Origin: Hydrogenovibrio sp. UBA654
Lineage (GTDB): Bacteria; Pseudomonadota; Gammaproteobacteria; Thiomicrospirales; Thiomicrospiraceae
Length of the DNA: 47,136 bases
Direction of reading: 5' to 3'
Assembly: GCA_002299585.1 (NCBI GenBank)
Contig: DBOE01000088.1
Span: forward strand, 1-47,136
Position numbers and translations under genes: made by a program. How positions within the stretch are numbered: position 1 is the first letter of the stretch; the number at the start of each line of letters is the position of its first letter. Shown in pieces: positions 9,130-19,100 of the stretch. Under the pieces are notes generated by a model. It made no database searches and was not told the DNA's origin. It saw nothing but the letters and a program-made list of their open reading frames with translations.

Positions 9130-11097
9130 TCAAAAAGTTTCAGGAGTTTTCTGTAATTGTTTTAATATAGATTCATCTTCTAGGGTAGATGTATCAGTAG
9201 TTATTTCTTCTCCTTTGGCTATAGTTCTAAGCAATCTACGCATGATTTTACCTGAACGAGTTTTTGGTAAATTTATACCAATTCTTATCTCATCAGGTTT
9301 GGCAATAGCTCCTATTTCTTTTGCTACATGTTTTTTTAAATCTTGCATTAATATTTCTCGTTTCTCACCACTAGGTATATCTATATTCAATACCACAAAA
9401 GCAAAAACAGACTCCCCTTTTATCTCGTGTGGTTTACCTACTACTGCGGCTTCGGCAACTAGTTGATGTGATACTAAAGCTGATTCTATTTCCATCGTTC
9501 CTAATCTATGACCAGAAACATTTAGTACATCATCTATTCTACCCAAAATCCAAAAATTACCTTCTGCATCAATATGTGCAGAATCTCCAACAACATAATA
9601 TTTATTAGCAAACTGTTTGAAGTATGCATCAATATAGCGTTGTTCATCACCCCAAACATTTCTAATCATAGATGGCCAAGGTTTTTCTATTACTAAAATC
9701 CCCCCCTCTCCATTATCTAAAACATTGCCTTTTTCATCTACTATTTTTGCATCAATCCCTGGCAATGGTTTGGTGCAAGACCCTGGTTTCATGGTTGTTA
9801 TCCCTGGTAATGGGGCAATCATTACTGCTCCAGTTTCTGTTTGCCACCAAGTGTCAACTATAGGGCAACTTTCATTACCTATTACCTTGTAATACCAGAT
9901 CCATGCTTCGGGGTTTATTGGCTCTCCAACCGTACCAAGTAATCTTAATTTGGATAAATCATACTGTTTTGGTAAATTATCGCCAAACTTCATTAAGGCT
10001 CTTATTGCAGTTGGTGCCGTGTAAAAAACTGAAACTGCATGATTTTGACAAATTTCCCAAAATCTACCAGCACTAGGATAAGTAGGCACTCCTTCAAAAA
10101 TAACTATAGTTGCCCCCATTGATAAAGGGCCATAGACAACATAAGTATGTCCAGTTATCCAACCAACATCGGCAGTACACCAAAAAACATCATCATCTTT
10201 TAAATCAAACACCCATTCATTAGTTAAATGTGCATTTAATAAATAACCTCCAGTACTATGTTGCACGCCTTTTGGTTTACCAGTTGAGCCAGAAGTATAG
10301 AGTAAAAACAATGGGTGTTCAGATTCAACCATAACAGCATCATGGTAATTACTCATGCCAGCAACAACATCATGCCAATAAATATCCCGCTTATCTTGCA
10401 TTGCAATTTTATAATCTGTTCTAGCGTAAACAATAACTTTACAAACAGAATTACCGCCCCCTTCTAAGGCTTCGTCAACGGATTTTTTAACTAAGATAGT
10501 TTTACCGCCTCTAATACTTACATTAGTAGTAATTATCATTTTTGCACCAGCACTTTCAATTCTATCTCTTAATGATGCACTAGAAAAACCTGCAAAAACA
10601 ACCGAGTGAATAGCTCCAACTCTAGCACAAGCTTGCATAGCAAAAATTGCTTGTGGAATCATTGGCATATAAATAATTACCCGGTCACCTTTTTCAATTC
10701 CTTGAGTTGTTAATGCATTAGCAAAGCGACAAACTTCATCGTGTAGTTCTTTATAAGTATATTGGTCAACCTTACCATCATCATGCTCAAAAATAATAGC
10801 TAATTTATCAGATTTATCAGTAAGATGCCTATCTATACAATTATAAGAAGCATTTAATTTGCCATCAGTAAACCACCTATAAAAAGGAGCTTTAGAATCA
10901 TCAAGATCAACAGTAAAATCTTTTGCCCAAGTTAGTTTTTCTTTAGCCAAATCGGCCCAAAAACCAACATTGTTTTTTTCTGCCTTAAGCAACATTTGTT
11001 GATATATTTGCTCAGTAATATTAGCTTGTTTTTTAAATTTTTTTGAAGGGAAAAAATTACGATTTTCTTGTAAAATTGAACTTATATTATTTGACAT
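9130..11097 (-). CDS. acs: Acetyl-CoA synthetase (AMP-forming)
   Basis: Activates acetate to acetyl-CoA through acetyl-AMP. The 655-residue product has the AMP-binding loop YTSGSTGKPKGV, TWWQTETG, the hinge region GRIDDVLNVSGHRLGT, and the C-terminal PKTRSGKIMRR with the lysine acetylated by Pat-type enzymes in relatives. The ATG at 11097 has AAGGGGTG 8 bases upstream; the open frame extends 16 codons further without family similarity. A C7 run at 9700-9706 encodes Gly-Gly in frame. The space up to dnaE is mostly filled by a small repeat element (11127-11225), so its promoter may lie in that element or upstream. Confidence 0.97.
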   Translation of the reverse strand: MSNNISSILQENRNFFPSKKFKKQANITEQIYQQMLLKAEKNNVGFWADLAKEKLTWAKDFTVDLDDSKAPFYRWFTDGKLNASYNCIDRHLTDKSDKLAIIFEHDDGKVDQYTYKELHDEVCRFANALTTQGIEKGDRVIIYMPMIPQAIFAMQACARVGAIHSVVFAGFSSASLRDRIESAGAKMIITTNVSIRGGKTILVKKSVDEALEGGGNSVCKVIVYARTDYKIAMQDKRDIYWHDVVAGMSNYHDAVMVESEHPLFLLYTSGSTGKPKGVQHSTGGYLLNAHLTNEWVFDLKDDDVFWCTADVGWITGHTYVVYGPLSMGATIVIFEGVPTYPSAGRFWEICQNHAVSVFYTAPTAIRALMKFGDNLPKQYDLSKLRLLGTVGEPINPEAWIWYYKVIGNESCPIVDTWWQTETGAVMIAPLPGITTMKPGSCTKPLPGIDAKIVDEKGNVLDNGEGGILVIEKPWPSMIRNVWGDEQRYIDAYFKQFANKYYVVGDSAHIDAEGNFWILGRIDDVLNVSGHRLGTMEIESALVSHQLVAEAAVVGKPHEIKGESVFAFVVLNIDIPSGEKREILMQDLKKHVAKEIGAIAKPDEIRIGINLPKTRSGKIMRRLLRTIAKGEEITTDTSTLEDESILKQLQKTPETF

Positions 11098-11126
11098 GAT
11101 TAAACACCCCTTAAGGAATTTATAAA

Positions 11127-11225
11127 TTAAGGAGCCTCTGAACAAGTATGATTATTTTATACAGGCAAAAAAAGTCGCTATTTTCTCAGTCTAATTCTAA
11201 CCCTACTTATTCAGAGGCTACTTAA
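11127..11225. mobile_element. 99-bp TTAA-ended inverted-repeat element (MITE-like), copy 1
   Basis: Begins TTAAGGAGCCTCTGAACAAG and, on the opposite strand, TTAAGTAGCCTCTGAATAAG, giving terminal inverted repeats of about 22 bp with few mismatches and TTAA at both ends. Its ends and part of its interior match the 164-bp copy at 24988-25151, which has an extra central palindrome. It contains no reading frame. The right-hand TTAA supplies the dnaE stop codon (11222-11224). Confidence 0.75.
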
Positions 11226-14200
11226 ATAACTATTTCAGGTTGCCAGCCAGCTTGTTTTAAGCTATCAAGCAACTCATCATCTGGAAAATATCTATAGCCT
11301 TTTGTACTTTTAAGCTGTGCTTTTGCTTGAGAATTTTGGAAATCAACCACTAATAGTAGACCTTCATCTGACCTAAACGGCAAAATTAAATTTTGTAGTT
11401 CATGTATTTTAGACACTTCTGCATATTGGTGGGAAAATATTTTTATTGCTCTAGACTTTTCTAGTCGATAATCTGCCAAACTAACTACTTGTTCGGCATC
11501 TAATTTTATACCACCATTAAAAGTATCTTCAGCTACCTCTCCATAAAATAACACTAGTTTATCAACAGTAATTATCTCGCGAGTAGCTTCAAATACAGCC
11601 GGTTTTAAAATAACATTTAAACGAAATGTTTTATCATCTATAGTTACAAATCCCATCTTCTTACCAGATTTAGTAACTTTGCTTCTTGATTCTACAACCA
11701 GACCAGCTACCCATTTTTTTTGCCATTTTTCTGGTATTAGCTCAATAAGTTTATTATCTACTAATTTAGCTAACTCTAACTCATAATCATCAATAGGATG
11801 CCCAGTTAAATATAAACCTAATGCTTCTTTTTCTTTTTTTAATTTTATTTTTTTAGGCATTTCTGTAATATCAATTAATTTATTGGCATTTTCATCTTCA
11901 AAAACTTCAGCATCACCAAACAAATCATGTTGCCCTACCTCAGCATCTTTATGTTTTTGTTCAGCTTTTTGCAAAGCTAGCCCAACACTAGCAACCATCG
12001 CATTACGATTATCATGTAATTTATCAAATGCCCCGCCCAAAATTAAGGCTTCTAATACGCGTTTGTTTACTTTTCTGGTTACTCGCATACAAAAATCAAA
12101 TAGATCTTTATAATCACCATTGGCATTGCGTTCAGAAATTACATTTTCCAGTGCCGCTTCGCCAGCTCCTTTAATCGCTCCCAGTCCGTAAATAAGAGTA
12201 GCTTCTCCTTTTATAGGTTTAAACTGAATTTGACCTTGGTTAATGTCTGGAACTTTAACCTTTAAACCCATGAAATAACATTCATTAATCATATGCACAA
12301 CTTTATCGGTATTATCCATATCCGATGAAACTTGAGATGCCATAAATTCAGCCGGATAATGGGTTTTTAACCAAGCTGATTGATAAGAAACCAAAGCATA
12401 AGCCGCAGAGTGAGACTTGTTAAAACCATAACCGGCAAATTTTTCAACCAAATCAAATATTTTCATGGCTAACTTGCCATCAATATTGTTATTTATTGCC
12501 CCAGATTGAAAAATTGAGCGTTGTTTTGCCATTTCTTCAGGTTTTTTCTTACCCATAGCTCGGCGCAACATATCTGCTTCACCTAGTGTATAACCAGAAA
12601 GTATCTGAGCTATTTGCATTACTTGTTCTTGATAAAGAATTACTCCATAGGTTGGCTCTAGTATTTCTTTTAAAGAATCATGTTGATATTGGGCATCAGG
12701 ATAAGAAACTTTTTCGCGTCCATGCTTACGAGCAATAAAGTTATCAACCATTCCTGACTCTAATGGACCAGGTCTAAATAAAGCAACCAAGGCTATAATA
12801 TCTTCAAAACAATCCGGTTTTAAACGCACGATTAAGCTTTGCATTCCTGAAGATTCCAATTGGAAAATACCTGTAGTTTTACCAGTTTTAATTAAATCAA
12901 ATACTGCATTATCTACTAGTGGAATGCTTTCAATCTCTATAAAATTAGCATCACCTTTCTTTTTATTCATATTGATTGACTGTAAAGTCCAGTCAATAAT
13001 GGTTAAAGTTCTTAAACCTAAAAAATCAAACTTAACTAAGCCTATAGTTTCTACATCATTTTTATCAAGTTGAGTAATAATACCAGAGCCATCAGGCTCG
13101 CATAATACTGGACAAAACTTATCTAAAGGCTTAGGAGAAATTACTACCCCCCCCGCATGTTTACCAGTATTTCTAACTGTGCCTTCAAGTCGAAGAGATA
13201 GGTCTAATAATGTGCGAATTTCATCATCATTATCATACTTTTCTTGAAGCATTTGTTCCTGCTCAATAGCCCCTTTTAACTTAATACCCAAATCATTAGG
13301 TATCAATTTTGCTATGCTATCAACTAAACCATAACCTAAGCCTAAAACTCTACCGACATCTCTTACTACTGCTTTGGCTGCCATAGTCCCAAAGGTAACT
13401 ATTTGCGACACATAGTCTTTACCGTATTGGCGTGATACATAGTCAATAACTTCATCGCGTCTTTCCATACAAAAATCTATATCAAAGTCAGGCATAGAGA
13501 GCCTTTCAGGATTTAGGAATCGTTCAAATAATAGGTCATATTCAAGCGGATCTAAATCAGTAATTTCAAGTACATAAGCGACTAAAGAACCAGCTCCTGA
13601 GCCACGACCAGGTCCTACTGGAATTATTTGATTTTTTGCCCATTGTATAAAATCAGCAACTATAAAAAAATAACCAGAAAATCCCATTTGAATAATAATA
13701 TCTAGTTCAAATTTAAGCCTTTTATCATACTTAATACGATTTTTGGAAAATTCATCCGCTGATAAATTACCAAACAAAAAACTCAACCTTTTATTAAGTC
13801 CTTCATTCGACATTTTAATAAAATATTGAGCTTCTGTTAAACCATCAGGTATAGGAAATTTTGGTAAAAAATACTTACCTAGAGTTAAATCAAGATTACA
13901 TCTTTTAGCTATCTCAATGCTGTTAGTAATTGCTTCAGGCAGGTCTGAAAATAGCTCAACCATCTCTTCACTAGAACGAAAATACTGCTCCTCTGAGTAG
14001 TTTTTGGGGCGATTTGGATCATCTATAATATAACCATCATGAATACAAACTCGAACTTCATGAGCATCAAAATCATCAGCTGTTTTAAATCTAATATCAT
14101 TAGTTGCCACAATCGGTAGGTCATATTCACTAGCTAGAATTATTGCTCCAGCAATATACTTTTCTTCATTATCCCTGCCAGTTCTAATTAGCTCTAAATA

Positions 14201-14698
14201 AAATCTATTTGGAAAATAATTAATCCACCACTGAACTCTACTATCCGCTAATTTTGATTTTTTTTCTAGAATTGCCTGCCCAATATCTCCTCGCCTACCT
14301 CCTGAAAGAACAATCAGACCAGAATTTTTTTCTGCCAACCATTCTTGTTTAATTAATGCCTTATTTTTGCTATTAACTATTTGTTGATTTTGTAAAAATG
14401 CTTTAGATATTAAATACGATAAATTTAAATATCCTTGCTTATTTTGACACAGACAAACCACTTTAAATACTTCTCCAGCAGAAGATTCAATATTTATTTC
14501 TGCGCCAACAATAGGTTTAATCCCCGCATCCATAGCTGCTGTATAAAACTTTATCAAAGCAAATAAATTCATTTGATCAACCACGGCAATAGCTGGTTGG
14601 CGTAGCTCAGAAGCAAGAGAAACTAATTCTTTTATACCCAGAGTGGAATCGATTATTGAGTATTCAGAATGAATATGTAAATGGATAAATTTGGACAT
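11222..14698 (-). CDS. dnaE: DNA polymerase III alpha subunit
   Basis: Replicative polymerase of the holoenzyme. The 1158-residue product starts with the PHP domain (HLHIHSEYSIIDS), followed by the C-family palm with GPGRGSGAGSLVAY and the catalytic PDFDIDFCMERRDEVI. The fingers region includes GKHAGGVV and FNKSHSAAYA. The C-terminal region holds an OB-type segment near WVAGLVVESRSKVTKSGKKMGF. Full length for the class. A C8 run at 13147-13154 encodes Gly-Gly in frame. The stop codon lies inside the TTAA end of a small repeat element. Confidence 0.98.
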   Translation of the reverse strand: MSKFIHLHIHSEYSIIDSTLGIKELVSLASELRQPAIAVVDQMNLFALIKFYTAAMDAGIKPIVGAEINIESSAGEVFKVVCLCQNKQGYLNLSYLISKAFLQNQQIVNSKNKALIKQEWLAEKNSGLIVLSGGRRGDIGQAILEKKSKLADSRVQWWINYFPNRFYLELIRTGRDNEEKYIAGAIILASEYDLPIVATNDIRFKTADDFDAHEVRVCIHDGYIIDDPNRPKNYSEEQYFRSSEEMVELFSDLPEAITNSIEIAKRCNLDLTLGKYFLPKFPIPDGLTEAQYFIKMSNEGLNKRLSFLFGNLSADEFSKNRIKYDKRLKFELDIIIQMGFSGYFFIVADFIQWAKNQIIPVGPGRGSGAGSLVAYVLEITDLDPLEYDLLFERFLNPERLSMPDFDIDFCMERRDEVIDYVSRQYGKDYVSQIVTFGTMAAKAVVRDVGRVLGLGYGLVDSIAKLIPNDLGIKLKGAIEQEQMLQEKYDNDDEIRTLLDLSLRLEGTVRNTGKHAGGVVISPKPLDKFCPVLCEPDGSGIITQLDKNDVETIGLVKFDFLGLRTLTIIDWTLQSINMNKKKGDANFIEIESIPLVDNAVFDLIKTGKTTGIFQLESSGMQSLIVRLKPDCFEDIIALVALFRPGPLESGMVDNFIARKHGREKVSYPDAQYQHDSLKEILEPTYGVILYQEQVMQIAQILSGYTLGEADMLRRAMGKKKPEEMAKQRSIFQSGAINNNIDGKLAMKIFDLVEKFAGYGFNKSHSAAYALVSYQSAWLKTHYPAEFMASQVSSDMDNTDKVVHMINECYFMGLKVKVPDINQGQIQFKPIKGEATLIYGLGAIKGAGEAALENVISERNANGDYKDLFDFCMRVTRKVNKRVLEALILGGAFDKLHDNRNAMVASVGLALQKAEQKHKDAEVGQHDLFGDAEVFEDENANKLIDITEMPKKIKLKKEKEALGLYLTGHPIDDYELELAKLVDNKLIELIPEKWQKKWVAGLVVESRSKVTKSGKKMGFVTIDDKTFRLNVILKPAVFEATREIITVDKLVLFYGEVAEDTFNGGIKLDAEQVVSLADYRLEKSRAIKIFSHQYAEVSKIHELQNLILPFRSDEGLLLVVDFQNSQAKAQLKSTKGYRYFPDDELLDSLKQAGWQPEIVI

Positions 14699-14778
14699 GT
14701 ATTATCTAAAGCTCTCATTTTTTATTAAAAAATTAGGATAAAATATTTTAACTTATATTAAATAACTAAATTTACCTA

Positions 14779-15498
14779 ATGGACAATATGAATACATTAC
14801 TAGAACCTTTTTGGTTAGATAATAAAAAAATTACTTTTCCGCCGACAAATATCGCCATGACAGAACCAAATGGTTTGCTTGCCGTAGGGGGGGGGGTAAC
14901 TACTCAATGGCTATTAGAAGCTTATTCGAAAGGTATTTTTCCTTGGTATAATCATAAAGAGCCTATTTTATGGTGGACACCAAACCCTAGGTCAGTTTTA
15001 TTACTCAAAAACTTAAAAATCAGCAAAAGCTTAGCAAAGACTATTAAGCAAAAAAAATTTACCATAACTTTTGATACTAAATTTAGCGAAGTAATTAATA
15101 ACTGTGCAACAATAAATCGTCCAGAACAGGAAGGAACTTGGATAATTAAAGAAATGCTTAACGCATATAACAAACTTCATCAACAAGACCATGCTCACTG
15201 CGTTGAAGTTTGGCAAGAAAATGAATTAGTTGGTGGCTTATATGGAGTGGCAATAGGTAAAGTATTTTTTGGAGAATCAATGTTTTCTAAAGTAAGTAAC
15301 TCTTCAAAAGTAGCACTTGTAGCTTTAGCGGAACATTTAAAAAAATGGGGCTTTAGAATAATTGATACTCAAATAGAATCCCCCCATTTAAATTCATTAG
15401 GAGCAAGCCTAATTAACCGAGAAGACTTTGAGGAAATTTTAAAAAAAGATATAAAACAACATTTCCCCCCTAAAAAATGGCAGTACATAAAAAACTAA
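14779..15498 (+). CDS. aat: Leucyl/phenylalanyl-tRNA-protein transferase
   Basis: Adds Leu or Phe to proteins with N-terminal Arg or Lys, marking them for ClpS-ClpA under the N-end rule. The 239-residue product shows NGLLAVGGG, YSKGIFPWY, PILWWTPNPRSVL, HCVEVW, ELVGGLYGVAIGKVFFGESMFS and DTQIESPHLNSLGA. A G10 run at 14887-14896 encodes Gly-Gly-Gly-Val in frame, so a one-base slip would abolish the protein. Its targets' adaptor genes clpS and clpA lie 1-4 kb away, a functionally coherent neighbourhood. Confidence 0.96.
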   Translation: MDNMNTLLEPFWLDNKKITFPPTNIAMTEPNGLLAVGGGVTTQWLLEAYSKGIFPWYNHKEPILWWTPNPRSVLLLKNLKISKSLAKTIKQKKFTITFDTKFSEVINNCATINRPEQEGTWIIKEMLNAYNKLHQQDHAHCVEVWQENELVGGLYGVAIGKVFFGESMFSKVSNSSKVALVALAEHLKKWGFRIIDTQIESPHLNSLGASLINREDFEEILKKDIKQHFPPKKWQYIKN

Positions 15499-15533
15499 TT
15501 TAACCCTACTAAAACAGGACATTACTACCTTGG
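15495..15533. repeat. Repeat fragments downstream of aat
   Basis: Two pieces abut here. Bases 15495-15512 resemble the inner end of the TTAA element (ctaattctaaccctactta) and include the aat stop codon. Bases 15509-15533 match 45681-45705 (opposite strand) at 24 of 25 positions, where they lie next to an old IS3-family remnant. I take this as debris of mobile sequences. Confidence 0.55.
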
Positions 15534-15554
15534 AAGAGCCGAACTAAATATAAA

Positions 15555-15583
15555 TTGCATACTACTATCTCTACTGGTATAAT
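15555..15583 (+). promoter_or_regulatory. Sigma-70 type promoter for infA
   Basis: TTGCAT (15555-15560), a 17-base spacer and TATAAT (15578-15583), 47 bases before the infA start codon. Confidence 0.75.
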
Positions 15584-15629
15584 TCTCGCTTCTTTTTTAT
15601 AGGGCTTAATTAAGCTAGTAATTTATTAT

Positions 15630-15848
15630 ATGTCAAAAGCAGATGTTATCGAATTTGATGGCGAGGTTTTAGAAACCTTACCAAACACTACATTTAAGGT
15701 TCGTTTAGAAAATGGGCACGAAATACTAGCTCATATTTCTGGGCGCATGCGTAAAAACTATATCCGCATTCTTGCTGGGGACAATGTTAAGGTTGAGTTA
15801 ACTCCTTACGACTTGACTAAAGGGCGTATTACCTACCGAGGTAAATAA
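15630..15848 (+). CDS. infA: Translation initiation factor IF-1
   Basis: Small OB-fold factor that binds the ribosomal A site during initiation. The 72-residue length and the segments EGEVLETLPN-like (DGEVLETLPNTTFKV), GHEILAHISGRMRKNYIRIL and LTPYDLTKGRITYR are diagnostic. It ends directly against the stop codon of the convergent PqiA-like gene with no intergenic space. Confidence 0.98.
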   Translation: MSKADVIEFDGEVLETLPNTTFKVRLENGHEILAHISGRMRKNYIRILAGDNVKVELTPYDLTKGRITYRGK

Positions 15849-16448
15849 TTAAGCTCTTTTCATTAGCTGAGCTGAAAATATAGACAAAATACAGTAGCCC
15901 AAAAAGAAATAAAACCCTTCCCCAAATTCTGCTTTAGTCTGTATTAACTCTGAAGATGTATTAGATGCATTTGCTCCTAAAAAACTTATTACTAAAGCTA
16001 TTACAAATACATCAGCCATTGACCATTTGCTTAGCCCATTAGCTAATTTAGCTACTTTCCCATCTTTATTTTCTATTATAAAAACTCCTGAAATAACTAA
16101 TAAACCTCCCTTAACAACAGGGATAATTACACTAAAAACTATAATTAATACTGCAACTAATAAATTACCGTCTTGCCACAAAATCTCTGCTGTACCTAAA
16201 ATACTATTACTAGTTTTCTGAATAACTTCTGTGCCACTAATATGAATAGAATCTATAAAGCCAGAAACTAGTTGCATCATAAAAGGTGGGATATCTCCAC
16301 TGGTCAATAGTGAATCTTTGCTTATTTCAGCTAGTATGGACTTATCTAAAGTACTAGTAACATAAATTATCGGTAGACTTAACCCTGGAACAAGTAATAA
16401 ATAAGCTACTATTAATAGCAATGCTCCAATCTTAGTTTTAAGTGCCAT
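15849..16448 (-). CDS. PqiA-family inner membrane protein
   Basis: A 199-residue protein resembling one half of paraquat-inducible protein A. It has an N-terminal membrane segment (KIGALLLIVAYLLLVPGLSLP), a periplasm-facing stretch of about 80 residues, then three hydrophobic segments and the family signature LSKWSMADVFVIALV. PqiA-type proteins act with MCE proteins in envelope lipid handling; no MCE partner adjoins it here, the only one in the window being MlaD at 34.8 kb. The ATG at 16448 has AAGGAT 7 bases upstream, so I prefer it to a start eight codons earlier. It follows clpA by 17 bases. Confidence 0.8.
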   Translation of the reverse strand: MALKTKIGALLLIVAYLLLVPGLSLPIIYVTSTLDKSILAEISKDSLLTSGDIPPFMMQLVSGFIDSIHISGTEVIQKTSNSILGTAEILWQDGNLLVAVLIIVFSVIIPVVKGGLLVISGVFIIENKDGKVAKLANGLSKWSMADVFVIALVISFLGANASNTSSELIQTKAEFGEGFYFFLGYCILSIFSAQLMKRA

Positions 16449-16465
16449 TATTTTATCCTTAAATA

Positions 16466-18709
16466 CTAGCAAACTACTTCTTTTACTAGCAATTTAATTT
16501 TATTATTTACTAGGTCAATAACTACCTTGCCGCCATCTTGTAAGTCACCAAATAACAACTTATCCGCAAGAGGCTTTTTAATCTCATTTTGAATTAATCT
16601 TGCCATAGGTCTAGCCCCCATTAAAGGGTCATAACCTTTTACTGCTAACCAGTCATGGGCGGCAGTTGTTAACTTTATTGTTACTTTTTTATCTGCTAGG
16701 CTAGCTTCTAAAGCAAAAACAAATTTATTAACTACTGAGTGCATTACCTCTTGTGAAAGACGATCAAACTGTACTACTGCATCAAGCCTATTTCTAAACT
16801 CTGGAGTAAATACTTTTTTCAATTCACCATCTTGGTCTAAACTGTGATCTTGTAGCATAAAGCCCATTGTGCTCCTAGCCACTTGGCTGGCGCCTACATT
16901 AGAGGTCATAATCAAAATTACATTTCTAAAATCAGCTTTGCGTCCATTATTATCGGTTAAAGTACCATTGTCCATTACTTGTAATAATATATTAAATACA
17001 TCTGGATGAGCTTTTTCTATTTCATCAAGCAGCACAACTGAGTAAGGATGCTTGTTTACTGATTCTGTTAGTAGACCACCTTGGTCAAAACCTACATAAC
17101 CCGGGGGGGCTCCAATCAACCTTGAAACTGAATGTGCTTCCATATACTCTGACATATCCAAACGAGTCATTTCTACACCAAGATGCTTAGCAAGTTGCTT
17201 AGCCAGCTCTGTTTTACCAACACCAGTTGGCCCTGAAAATAAAAAAGTTCCTGTAGGCTTGCTTGGTTCATTTAAACCTGAACGAGCTAATTTAATCGCT
17301 TCTACAACTTGGCGAATGGCTTCATTTTGCCCAAATACAACTCTTTGCAAAGAATCTTCTAAATTTAATAATTTATCACGTTCTTTCTTAGTTATTTGAG
17401 AAATAGGAATACGAGCAAGATTAGCAACTATCTGCTGAATTTCATTAACTGAAATTTGTTTACGGCGCTTATTTTTTGGGGCTAATGCTTGTTTCGCTCC
17501 TGCTTCATCTATTACATCAATAGCTTTATCTGGTAAAAATCTATTATTTATATATCTTGCCGATAAATCTACTGCTTGTTTTAATGCTGGTAGAGTATAT
17601 TTAACCTTATGATGTTCTTCAAACTTAGACTTTAGCCCTTTCAAAATCTCAATGGTTTCTTGATTAGTCGGCTCACCAACATCTACTTTTTGGAAACGCC
17701 TTGCTAAGGCTCTATCTTTTTCAAAAATACCCCTAAACTCTTCATAGGTTGTAGCACCAACACACCTTAGTTTACCAGATGATAAAGCAGGTTTCATTAA
17801 GTTTGAAGCATCCATAGCCCCACCCTGTACAGCCCCTGCTCCAATGATTGTATGAATCTCATCAATGAACAAAATAGCATTATCTTTGTTTTCTAGGGCT
17901 TTTAATAGCGATTTAAACCGCTTTTCAAAATCACCACGATATCTTGTTCCAGCAAGCAATGCTCCCATATCTAAGCTATAAACAATAGAACTTTTTAATA
18001 ATTCAGGAATATTATTATTTACAATTTTATATGCAAGACCCTCTGCTACTGCAGTTTTACCAACCCCCGGCTCACCTACTAGTAATGGGTTGTTTTTCCT
18101 GCGCCTTGCTAATATTTCTAAGGTACGAGTTAGCTCCCACTCTCTTCCTATAATAGGATCTATCTCTCCTTTTTTTACCATTTCATTTAAATTTGTACTG
18201 TATTTTTCCAATGCCGTTTCAGCTTTCTCTTGGCTAGCATTTACTTCTTCATTAGTTTTTCGCTGATTTAAAAAATCCTCTTGCTGATGAGCAACTACTC
18301 CATGAGAAATATAGCTCAGAACATCAACTCTTTGTATACCTATATCTTCCAATAAATAAACCGCGTGAGAATCTTGTTCAGAATAAATAGATGCTAGTGC
18401 ATGCAGGCTCGTAACTTCAGCGTAACTATTTGACTGCACAAGATAAATCGCCCTCTCAATTACTCTTTGGAACGCCATAGTAGGCAATAATTCTTCTGCT
18501 TTAACTACAGAGCTTTCTCCCTCTAGATAACGCTCTAAATCTGCTTCAATTTTTTTTACCGAAACACCACATGCTTCAATAACGTCAATGACTGTAGGTA
18601 AGGCTAATAACTCTAACAATAAATGCTCAAGAGTTACATACTCGTGCTCATACTCACTAGCAAGACTAAAAGCATTACTTAAGGTTAATTGTAATTCTTT
18701 ACTTAACAT
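16466..18709 (-). CDS. clpA: ATP-dependent Clp protease ATP-binding subunit ClpA
   Basis: AAA+ unfoldase that feeds substrates to ClpP. The 747-residue protein has the Clp N-domain, a first AAA module (GEPGVGKTAVAEG, LFIDEIHTIIGAG) and a second (FSGPTGVGKTELAKQLA, VVLLDEIEKAHPDVFN). A G7 run at 17103-17109 encodes Pro-Pro of GAPPGYVG in frame. The start codon overlaps the clpS stop (TAATG), indicating coupling to its adaptor. The adjacent aat gene makes the substrates of this pathway. Confidence 0.98.
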   Translation of the reverse strand: MLSKELQLTLSNAFSLASEYEHEYVTLEHLLLELLALPTVIDVIEACGVSVKKIEADLERYLEGESSVVKAEELLPTMAFQRVIERAIYLVQSNSYAEVTSLHALASIYSEQDSHAVYLLEDIGIQRVDVLSYISHGVVAHQQEDFLNQRKTNEEVNASQEKAETALEKYSTNLNEMVKKGEIDPIIGREWELTRTLEILARRRKNNPLLVGEPGVGKTAVAEGLAYKIVNNNIPELLKSSIVYSLDMGALLAGTRYRGDFEKRFKSLLKALENKDNAILFIDEIHTIIGAGAVQGGAMDASNLMKPALSSGKLRCVGATTYEEFRGIFEKDRALARRFQKVDVGEPTNQETIEILKGLKSKFEEHHKVKYTLPALKQAVDLSARYINNRFLPDKAIDVIDEAGAKQALAPKNKRRKQISVNEIQQIVANLARIPISQITKKERDKLLNLEDSLQRVVFGQNEAIRQVVEAIKLARSGLNEPSKPTGTFLFSGPTGVGKTELAKQLAKHLGVEMTRLDMSEYMEAHSVSRLIGAPPGYVGFDQGGLLTESVNKHPYSVVLLDEIEKAHPDVFNILLQVMDNGTLTDNNGRKADFRNVILIMTSNVGASQVARSTMGFMLQDHSLDQDGELKKVFTPEFRNRLDAVVQFDRLSQEVMHSVVNKFVFALEASLADKKVTIKLTTAAHDWLAVKGYDPLMGARPMARLIQNEIKKPLADKLLFGDLQDGGKVVIDLVNNKIKLLVKEVVC

Positions 18710-19023
18710 TAAACCATCTCCGTTTGAGATTGCAATGGATGTTGATTATCACGGGAAAATTTATTTATCTGCATCACTTTCATTTCAGCTATCTCCTTAC
18801 TATAAATACCACATGCTGCTTTTCCTTTCTCATGCACTAACATCATAACACTCTCTGCTGACGCAAGATCCATTCCAAAAAAACGCGACAATACTTCAAT
18901 GACAAAATTCATTGGGGTAAAATCATCATTTAGCAATACAACCTGATACCTTCTAGGCGGTTTAACTCTTGTTTTAACTACTTCTAGTACTAAATTTTCA
19001 TCTTCAAAAGGCAAGTTTGCCAT
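18709..19023 (-). CDS. clpS: ATP-dependent Clp protease adaptor ClpS
   Basis: N-degron adaptor that delivers substrates to ClpA. The 104-residue protein contains PRRYQVVLLNDDFTPMNFVIEVL, the substrate-pocket and folding core, and MLVHEKGKAACGIYSKEIAE. The ATG at 19023 is preceded by AAGGCAAC. Candidate promoters upstream (for example TTGGCA-17-TTTAAT within 19024-19075, minus strand) are plausible but not strong. Confidence 0.96.
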   Translation of the reverse strand: MANLPFEDENLVLEVVKTRVKPPRRYQVVLLNDDFTPMNFVIEVLSRFFGMDLASAESVMMLVHEKGKAACGIYSKEIAEMKVMQINKFSRDNQHPLQSQTEMV

Positions 19024-19100
19024 TGATTTGTTGCCTTATTAAACACATTAACTAATATTATGCCAATAGATTATAGCTAAAAGCAATCTCCAGCCTAGCT

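Noticed and set aside
14887..14896. Frameshift in aat at the G10 run
   Set aside because: The frame continues correctly as AVGGGV into TTQWLLEAY and the protein is full length, so the run is in frame as given.
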